DNA of 8,012 nt from assembly GCA_018500065.2 (NCBI GenBank), contig JAHBAO020000148.1, positions 1 through 8,012 of the forward strand, written 5' to 3'. A model generated the notes under the pieces. That model did no database searches and had not been told where the DNA came from. It saw only the letters and a program-made list of their open reading frames with translations. The translations under genes were made by a program, and so were the position numbers. Positions 1 to 4,923 of the stretch are shown here, piece after piece. The DNA comes from Octadecabacter sp. GTDB taxonomy: Bacteria; Pseudomonadota; Alphaproteobacteria; Rhodobacterales; Rhodobacteraceae. The stretch's first letter is position 1. Each line of letters opens with the position of its first letter.

Positions 1-1112
1 CCGCGCTGGCCGAATCCCGTTCTATCCCTGTGATCGAAACCATTGCAGGGCGTGCGAACATGATGGCGGACCATCCCCTCAACATCGGGCCAGTCGGCGT
101 CACAGGCTCAGACAGTGCCAATGCGGTTGCTGAAAAGGCGGACGTCATCATCGCCGTAGGCACGCGCCTTCAGGATTTCACCACCGGTTCTTGGACGGCC
201 TTCGCAAAAGACGCACAGATCGTCACCGTAAACGTTGGTCGCCACGACGCGATGAAGCACCAATCGACACCGGTTGTCGGTGACGCCAAAGTCGCTCTAA
301 CCGATCTCCACCAAGCTCTGCGCGGTGTGACATACGACAAAGCATGGGCCGAATTCGCCCAGGCCGAGCGCGCCAAATGGGACGCCTATGTCGCCGGCAA
401 CGTGGCCCACGGCAACCGCCCGAACAGCTACGCCCAAGCCATCGGCGTGGTGAACGAATTGTGTGACCCGCGCGACCGCATTGTTGCCGCAGCGGGCGGT
501 CTTCCTGCCGAAGTCACCGCGAACTGGCGCACGCTGGACATCGGCACCGTGGACGTGGAATTCGGGTTCTCTTGCATGGGTTATGAAATCGCAGGCGGCT
601 GGGGCGCGCGCATTGCCCAAGCCCAGCGCGAACCGGATAAAGACACCATCGTGTTCACCGGTGACGGATCCTACATGCTGATGAACAGCGACATCTATTC
701 ATCCGTGTTGACGCAGAAAAAGCTTATCATCCTTGTGCTTGATAACGGTGGCTTCGCAGTCATCAACAAGTTGCAAAACAACACCGGCAATGAAAGCTTC
801 AACAATCTGATCGCGGACACCCCGACAGCCACGCACCAAGTCGGTGTAGACTTTGAGGCCCACGCCGCAGCGATGGGTGCAAACGCTGAAACCGTGTCCA
901 ACCCCGCGGAATTGGGCGAAGCCTTCAAACGCGCCAAGGCCGCTGACAGAACATCCGTGATCGTCATGAAGGTCGACGCTTATGAAGGCTGGACGACCGA
1001 AGGCCACGCATGGTGGGAAGTCGGCACGCCGGACGTCTCTGACAGCGCCAAAGTTCGCGATGCCCACACCGATTGGGAATCTTCACGTTCCAAGCAGCGG
1101 AAGGGCCTTTGA
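1..1112 (+). CDS. iolD: 3D-(3,5/4)-trihydroxycyclohexane-1,2-dione hydrolase (IolD), 3'-terminal part
   Basis: IolD is a thiamine-diphosphate enzyme that hydrolytically opens the inositol-derived ring dione to 5-deoxy-D-glucuronate, in the cytoplasm. The reading frame is open from the left edge (codons begin at base 3), so the start lies outside; about 369 residues are visible of a family that is usually around 610-640. The GTG at 30 is an internal valine in the stretch IPVIETIAGRA, not the start. The central (NAD/FAD-fold-like) domain of ThDP enzymes covers the first ~110 visible residues, including DVIIAVGTRLQDF. The C-terminal ThDP-binding domain carries the GDGS motif encoded from 660 and the paired DNGGFAVIN about 26 residues later, which is the usual GDG-to-N spacing. 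The assignment to IolD rather than acetolactate synthase follows from the iolC and iolB neighbours and the overall wording. The stop TGA at 1110-1112 shares a base with the next start. Confidence 0.93.
   Translation, partial: ALAESRSIPVIETIAGRANMMADHPLNIGPVGVTGSDSANAVAEKADVIIAVGTRLQDFTTGSWTAFAKDAQIVTVNVGRHDAMKHQSTPVVGDAKVALTDLHQALRGVTYDKAWAEFAQAERAKWDAYVAGNVAHGNRPNSYAQAIGVVNELCDPRDRIVAAAGGLPAEVTANWRTLDIGTVDVEFGFSCMGYEIAGGWGARIAQAQREPDKDTIVFTGDGSYMLMNSDIYSSVLTQKKLIILVLDNGGFAVINKLQNNTGNESFNNLIADTPTATHQVGVDFEAHAAAMGANAETVSNPAELGEAFKRAKAADRTSVIVMKVDAYEGWTTEGHAWWEVGTPDVSDSAKVRDAHTDWESSRSKQRKGL
1099..1105 (+). promoter_or_regulatory. Ribosome binding site for the PhyH-family gene
   Basis: GGAAGGG lies 6 bases before the ATG at 1112, within the end of iolD. 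It decides the start of the dioxygenase: the longer in-frame possibility at 1073 has no such site and would overlap iolD by 40 bases. Confidence 0.7.
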
Positions 1113-1951
1113 TGAAATCCTTCACGGCCAAGACCGCAACGCCTGACGCGATTGTTGCTGAGTTGCTTCATGGCGCTGGTGCCGTCAAAATTACAGGCCT
1201 GTTCAGTGCCGGGCAAATTGCAGACGCCCGTGCGATCATCATGGAACACTCCGAACAAGCGCGCGAGAAAGTCACGCACTTCCAAGGTGCAGCCGAAGAA
1301 GACGGCAAGATTAACCTGCAACGCCGTGTGTGGAACCTGTTGGCAAAAGGCGATGTGTTTTCCCATATGGCGACCCATCCAGTCCTCATGGATATCTTGC
1401 GCAAGTTCCTCGGCACCGAAGTCATCATGGGCTCAATCGCTGCCAATCGCATCCTCCCCGGCGGCCCCGGCCAAGAACCGCATGTGGACTATCCGTATTG
1501 GGATTTTCACAGCCCAGATACGCATCCGATCGGCCTTAACGGGTCTTTCCCGATGAACGCGCAGGTGTCCGTCATTTTAGACCCTTTCACAGAGCAAAGC
1601 GGCGCGACCGCATATGTACCAGGATCGCAGAAAGAACTGCGTTACCCCACTGAAGCCGACAATTTTCACGACCATTCAGAACGCATGCTTGGTGAACCGG
1701 GTGACGTGGCGCTATTTTACGGTGTTGCGTGGCACTGCGCGATGCCGAACAATTCCGATCATGACCGCAGCGCCGTGCTGATCAATTACCTTCCCAAATG
1801 GGTGAAACCCCTTGAGGATATGCCCGCGGCACTTCCAGCGTCTTTCGTAGAAAACGCAAGCGCGGACATGCGTCAATTGCTTGGCTTGAATTATCCCTAC
1901 CCCAGCGTGCTGGACGCTGCACAAGCGGGCAACGCGGAGGGCCGGATGTGA
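1112..1951 (+). CDS. PhyH-family Fe(II)/2-oxoglutarate dioxygenase within the inositol operon
   Basis: This is a 279-residue protein of the phytanoyl-CoA dioxygenase superfamily, non-haem iron enzymes that use O2 and 2-oxoglutarate to hydroxylate or demethylate small molecules. The iron triad is visible as H124 and D126 in EPHVDYPYWDF and H208 in AWHCAMPN, and R219 in DHDRSAVLINY is suited to bind 2-oxoglutarate. The segment GATAYVPGSQK (about 164-174) is the typical PhyH turn before the second half of the barrel. No signal peptide or membrane segment is seen, so it should be cytoplasmic. The start at 1112 is supported by a good ribosome binding site, and the TGATG junction with iolD implies translational coupling. 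Its last codons overlap the iolC start. The substrate is unknown. Operon position suggests an inositol derivative, for example oxidative O-demethylation of a methylated inositol, but this is inference. It lacks the ectoine hydroxylase signature that I would expect if it were EctD. Confidence 0.88.
   Translation: MKSFTAKTATPDAIVAELLHGAGAVKITGLFSAGQIADARAIIMEHSEQAREKVTHFQGAAEEDGKINLQRRVWNLLAKGDVFSHMATHPVLMDILRKFLGTEVIMGSIAANRILPGGPGQEPHVDYPYWDFHSPDTHPIGLNGSFPMNAQVSVILDPFTEQSGATAYVPGSQKELRYPTEADNFHDHSERMLGEPGDVALFYGVAWHCAMPNNSDHDRSAVLINYLPKWVKPLEDMPAALPASFVENASADMRQLLGLNYPYPSVLDAAQAGNAEGRM
1936..1941 (+). promoter_or_regulatory. Ribosome binding site for iolC
   Basis: GGAGGG lies 6 bases before a GTG at 1948, inside the 3' end of the dioxygenase gene. 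It supports GTG as the iolC start, in a GTGA overlap with the upstream stop. Confidence 0.7.
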
Positions 1952-2919
1952 ACGCTCTCGAAGGTATCAAAGGCGGAAAATTCATCGTTGTCGGGCGCGT
2001 CGGGATGGACCTGTCCCCCGTGGATCGCAGCCAAACCGAACACGCTGAAAATATGTTCGTCGCGATGGGCGGATCATCAGCCAACATCGCGGCAGGGCTG
2101 GTGAAACTGGGCCTCTCCGCTGACCTTGTGACCTGTGTATCGGACGATGCTATTGGCCGTTACTGCCTGAACCAACTCGACAATTACGGCGTGGGTCGCG
2201 CCCATGTGCGCACGATCATCGGCGAAGAACGCACATCGCTCGCTGTTTATGAAACCCGCGTCGAGGACCACCAATCGGTGATCTATCGCAACAATGCCGC
2301 AGATTTTCAGATGTCTTTGCAAGACGTCGAAGGCGTGAATTTCGGCCAGTTCACCGCCCTGATCACAGCCGGCACGGTCTTTGCTGCCGAACCATCACGC
2401 ACCGCCGCGTTCCGTGCGTTTGAATTGGCCAAAGCCGCGGGCATTCCCATCATTTTCGACGTAGATTATCGCCCCTATTCATGGCCGACCCCAGAAATCG
2501 CCGCCGATGTCCTGTCGCGCGCAGGCGGTCTGTCTGACGTGATTGTCGGCAACGACGAAGAGTTCGGCTTTATGGCGGGCAGCATCGACAAGGGCCTCGC
2601 CAAAGCGCGCGCGCTTGCTGCGACCAGCGCAGAAATCGTCGTCTATAAAATGGGCCACAAAGGTGCTGTTACCTTTGCCGATGGCGAAGAAATTACCACA
2701 GGTATCTACCCCGTCGAGGCCGTTAAACCCACAGGGGCCGGCGACAGTTTTATGGCCGGTTTCATGGCGGGCCTCGCAGACGGCCGCCCCATGCGCGATG
2801 CGATCCTGCGCGGCTCCGCTTGTGCGTCCATCGTTGTCGCGCAACCCGGTTGTGCCCCTGCCATGCCCAATACAGACCAACTCGAATTGTTTCTTCTCGA
2901 CCATCCCGGCGCCACCTAA
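1948..2919 (+). CDS. iolC: 5-dehydro-2-deoxygluconokinase (IolC)
   Basis: IolC is a 323-residue ribokinase/PfkB-family sugar kinase, the usual length for separate IolC proteins. It phosphorylates 5-dehydro-2-deoxy-D-gluconate at C6 with ATP, the step before aldol cleavage. The N-terminal PfkB signature is GGSSANIAAG at residues 41-50. The C-terminal ATP-binding signature is KPTGAGDSFMAGF from about residue 260, with D266 as the catalytic base in GAGD. FDVDYRPYSW (170-179) and GSACASIVVAQPGCAPAMP near the C-terminus are wording typical of IolC. There is no fused DUF2090/aldolase module, as found in some proteobacterial IolC proteins; the aldolase is instead a separate gene downstream. The GTG start overlaps the upstream TGA by four bases (GTGA), indicating coupled translation. 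Fifteen bases separate it from iolB. Confidence 0.93.
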   Translation: MNALEGIKGGKFIVVGRVGMDLSPVDRSQTEHAENMFVAMGGSSANIAAGLVKLGLSADLVTCVSDDAIGRYCLNQLDNYGVGRAHVRTIIGEERTSLAVYETRVEDHQSVIYRNNAADFQMSLQDVEGVNFGQFTALITAGTVFAAEPSRTAAFRAFELAKAAGIPIIFDVDYRPYSWPTPEIAADVLSRAGGLSDVIVGNDEEFGFMAGSIDKGLAKARALAATSAEIVVYKMGHKGAVTFADGEEITTGIYPVEAVKPTGAGDSFMAGFMAGLADGRPMRDAILRGSACASIVVAQPGCAPAMPNTDQLELFLLDHPGAT

Positions 2920-2922
2920 CCC

Positions 2923-2927
2923 AAGGA
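2923..2927 (+). promoter_or_regulatory. Ribosome binding site for iolB
   Basis: AAGGA sits 7 bases before the ATG at 2935 in the short gap after iolC, fixing the iolB start. Confidence 0.65.
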
Positions 2928-2934
2928 CCGACCC

Positions 2935-3789
2935 ATGCACATCGCCCCACATGACAACCAGAATAAGCCAATCGTCGACATTGATGACCCGACTGTGCCG
3001 CTGAACTATTTCAACATCGTCAAACTGAAGGCCGGTGAGACGTTTGAATATCAAACACCGGGCTATGAAACCTGTGTTGCCCCCGCCACTGGCACTGTTG
3101 ATCTGGACATCGAAGGCGTGAAGTTCGCGGCCCTTGGCAATCGTGGCACGGATGTTTGGGATGGCGAACCGGAAGGCGCTTATGTGCCTGTTGGCGCTAA
3201 GGTCTCAATGGTCGCCGTGAACGACACCGAAGTCTTCATCGCGGGTGCGCGCTATGACAAAGTCCTCGATCCGTTCGATGTGCGCGTGGCTGAATTGGAC
3301 ACGGTGCAATATGGCTCCGATGACACGAAAACCCACCGCAAAATCAAGCACATCTTGGGAACGAAATACCACGACAAGGTCGGTCGTTTGTTGGTGTCTG
3401 AACTGTTTACCGTCGGTCAAGGCGGCTGGTCCGGCTTTCCGGCCCATAAGCACGACACCGACCGCAAAGACGCGGACGGCAACATCATCGAAACCCGCCA
3501 CGACGAAACCTACAACTTCCGCTTCCGCCCGAACCACGGTGGTGGCGTTCAGATCATTCAGCACGAAGACGGTACGCCGGGCGATGCGCACCACCTGATG
3601 GATCGCTCTACCATTTTGCTCGGGTCGGGCTACCACCCTTGCGTCGTTTTACCGGGCTACGAGATGTATTATTTCACCATCCTTGGCGGGCTGTCCCAGC
3701 GGTCTCTGGTGCAGTTTTTTCAGCCAACGTTTGCCAACCAGATCGAAACGATCCCGGGCATCAAAGATATGATTGCGAAATTCAAATGA
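2935..3789 (+). CDS. iolB: 5-deoxy-glucuronate isomerase (IolB)
   Basis: IolB is a 284-residue member of the KduI/IolB bicupin isomerase family. It converts 5-deoxy-D-glucuronate, the IolD product, to 5-dehydro-2-deoxy-D-gluconate, the IolC substrate. The length is close to full for the family. The metal-binding cupin motif appears in GWSGFPAHKHD, with H171 and H173, followed by E191 in HDETYNFRF and H234 in GSGYHPCVVLPG; these four are the expected metal ligands by family comparison. The C-terminal stretch with GYEMYYFTILGG is also characteristic. A preserved active site and no frame disruption indicate a functional gene. The stop TGA at 3787-3789 overlaps the next ATG in an ATGA junction. 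IolB is likely expressed together with iolC and the aldolase gene as one operon. Confidence 0.93.
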   Translation: MHIAPHDNQNKPIVDIDDPTVPLNYFNIVKLKAGETFEYQTPGYETCVAPATGTVDLDIEGVKFAALGNRGTDVWDGEPEGAYVPVGAKVSMVAVNDTEVFIAGARYDKVLDPFDVRVAELDTVQYGSDDTKTHRKIKHILGTKYHDKVGRLLVSELFTVGQGGWSGFPAHKHDTDRKDADGNIIETRHDETYNFRFRPNHGGGVQIIQHEDGTPGDAHHLMDRSTILLGSGYHPCVVLPGYEMYYFTILGGLSQRSLVQFFQPTFANQIETIPGIKDMIAKFK

Positions 3790-4619
3790 CGCTCGTCACC
3801 CTTAAAGACGTCGTGCAACCGGCACTGTCAGGTGGCTACGCGGTGGCTGGCTTGGTGACACTCGGCTGGGAAGATATGCGCGCCTATGTTGCCGCGGCCG
3901 AGGCTGAAAATTGCCCCGTTATCCTACAGGCCGGACCGGGGTGTCGTGAACACACGCCGCTTCCTATCTTGGGCAAAATGTTCCGCCATCTGGCCGAAGC
4001 GTCCAGCGTGCCCGTCGTGGCCCACCTCGATCATGGCTATACGTTCGAAGAGTGCAAAGAGGCGCTTGAGTCTGGTTTTACATCCCTGATGTTTGATGGC
4101 TCACGCAAGCCGCTACAGCAAAACATTGACGAGACCGCAGCGATTGCGGAAATGGCCCACGCCGCTGGAATTTCTTGCGAAGGCGAGATCGGTTTTGTCG
4201 GCTATTCTGGCGGCGAAGCAAACGTTGGCACAGACCCTGAAGAAGCGGCGAAATTTGCCGCTGAAACCGGCGTTGACGCAATGGCAATCTCAGTCGGCAA
4301 CGTGCATTTGCAAACCGACAAAGACGGTGGCCTCGACGAACCCCGCATCCGCGCGATCGAAGCGGTGACGGATGTGCCGTTGGTGATCCACGGCGGGTCG
4401 GGCGTGCCAATGGCCCAGCGCCAACTGCTCGCTCAAACGTCCCACGTGTGTAAGTTCAACATCGGCACCGAGCTGCGTATGGCCTTCGGTGCCGCACTCA
4501 GAACTGCTGTGAACAGCGACCCAGAACGCTTTGACCGCGTGCAAATCCTCAAGGACACGCACGACCCGCTGGTTGCGGCAACGCGTGCCGTTCTACGGGG
4601 CTTCACGCCCGCAACCTGA
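3786..4619 (+). CDS. iolJ: Class II aldolase, probable 6-phospho-5-dehydro-2-deoxy-D-gluconate aldolase (IolJ type)
   Basis: This 277-residue protein belongs to the zinc-dependent class II fructose-bisphosphate/tagatose-bisphosphate aldolase family. In inositol operons the IolJ member splits 6-phospho-5-dehydro-2-deoxygluconate into DHAP and malonate semialdehyde. Visible active-site elements are HLDHG (catalytic D82, zinc ligand H83), CEGEIG near E134, H174 in VGNVHLQ, H202 in VIHGGSG, and the phosphate-loop segment FNIGTEL (224-230). The start is taken at 3786, where ATGA overlaps the iolB stop; the frame is open further upstream to 3639 but that would overlap iolB by about 150 bases. No clear ribosome binding site precedes 3786, so translation probably depends on coupling to iolB. 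The region after H174 (HLQTDKDGG) differs from the HG-plus-aromatic pattern of well-studied KbaY/GatY/IolJ proteins. The family is certain; the exact substrate rests on operon context. Confidence 0.85.
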   Translation: MTLVTLKDVVQPALSGGYAVAGLVTLGWEDMRAYVAAAEAENCPVILQAGPGCREHTPLPILGKMFRHLAEASSVPVVAHLDHGYTFEECKEALESGFTSLMFDGSRKPLQQNIDETAAIAEMAHAAGISCEGEIGFVGYSGGEANVGTDPEEAAKFAAETGVDAMAISVGNVHLQTDKDGGLDEPRIRAIEAVTDVPLVIHGGSGVPMAQRQLLAQTSHVCKFNIGTELRMAFGAALRTAVNSDPERFDRVQILKDTHDPLVAATRAVLRGFTPAT

Positions 4620-4624
4620 AATGT

Positions 4625-4650
4625 GCCATGCGCGAGCTTTGGCGCACGGC
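4625..4650 (+). terminator. Weak hairpin just after the inositol operon
   Basis: GCCATGCGC (4625-4633) can pair with GCGCACGGC (4642-4650) around an 8-base loop, giving eight pairs with one A/C mismatch. It begins five bases after the aldolase stop. No T-run follows, so it is not a standard intrinsic terminator; it could be a transcript 3'-end stabiliser or chance. Confidence 0.25.
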
Positions 4651-4863
4651 GGGCCGAATGCGGGTGTGATGCTCGGTGTCGCGATGACGGGAAATGGGCG
4701 GACAATGCCAATGCCGCGACAGATGGGAACGACATGGGTGATCATTGGGTAGGCAAGAACGACCTGTTTCATGCGCCCACTGTCAAAGTGTCCCTTATCA
4801 TTCACGATCCTTGCGACACGCCAACCAAACACGCGGCACGACGAGCAATGCCTTGATTGACAC

Positions 4864-4879
4864 CCGATTGATCTATCGG
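4864..4879. repeat. Short near-palindrome in the convergent gap
   Basis: CCGATTGATCTATCGG equals its own reverse complement at 14 of 16 positions, with a GATC centre. It can form a five-pair stem (CCGAT/ATCGG) on either strand. It lies inside the sulfatase-like remnant between two convergent genes, so a small role in bidirectional termination is possible, but no T-run accompanies it. Confidence 0.25.
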
Positions 4880-4902
4880 CGACGGCCCAAAGAGTTACCA
4901 TC

Positions 4903-4923
4903 AAAGTAGCCCATGACTACCTT
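4903..4923 (-). terminator. Possible weak terminator hairpin for the FAD/GcvT gene
   Basis: On the minus strand the stop codon TAA (4924-4922) is followed directly by GTAG, a 7-base loop, CTAC, then TTT. Extending the stem gives six pairs with one mismatch over 4903-4923. The short CTAC-TTT end resembles an intrinsic terminator but the stem is short and AT-rich. Confidence 0.22.

Larger units (their letters stand above)
4623..4909 (+). pseudogene. Decayed fragment of a sulfatase / phosphonate monoester hydrolase-like gene
   Basis: The 302-base gap between the convergent genes has no intact gene, but one + strand frame (4683-4811) reads DDGKWADN, then TDGNDMGDHWVGKNDLFH, then PTVKVSLIIHDP. 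This closely follows the C-terminal core of alkaline-phosphatase-superfamily sulfatases and phosphonate monoester hydrolases, whose usual wording here is roughly TADHG, MGDHWLGEKDLF, PSVRVPLIIYDP. The match then jumps to another frame at about 4814-4829, continuing as ANQTRGTTSNALID, which matches the family's ADATRGT..DALVE segment, and ends at a TAG at 4907. So at least one frameshift is present. The His codon of the DHG metal-binding motif is missing (TD-G), and the first ~60 bases are barely recognisable. The N-terminal two thirds, including the catalytic Cys/Thr site, is absent. A dead remnant is the best reading. Identification is by eye. Confidence 0.6.

Noticed and set aside
1073..1111. 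Possible earlier start for the PhyH-family gene
   Set aside because: It would overlap iolD by 40 bases and add 13 residues without a good ribosome binding site. The ATG at 1112 has GGAAGGG at ideal spacing.
1112..1951. Ectoine hydroxylase (EctD) as identity of the dioxygenase
   Set aside because: I do not see the conserved EctD signature region, and there are no ectoine genes nearby. The inositol context and general PhyH wording fit better.
3639..3785. Extended N-terminus of the aldolase
   Set aside because: It would overlap iolB by about 150 bases. The family N-terminus (MTLVTLKDVV) begins at 3786 in an ATGA junction.
4593..4904. Minus-strand 103-residue open frame in the convergent gap
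   Set aside because: It shows no family resemblance, overlaps the aldolase end, and is antisense to the + strand sulfatase-like remnant, which has much better recognisable wording.
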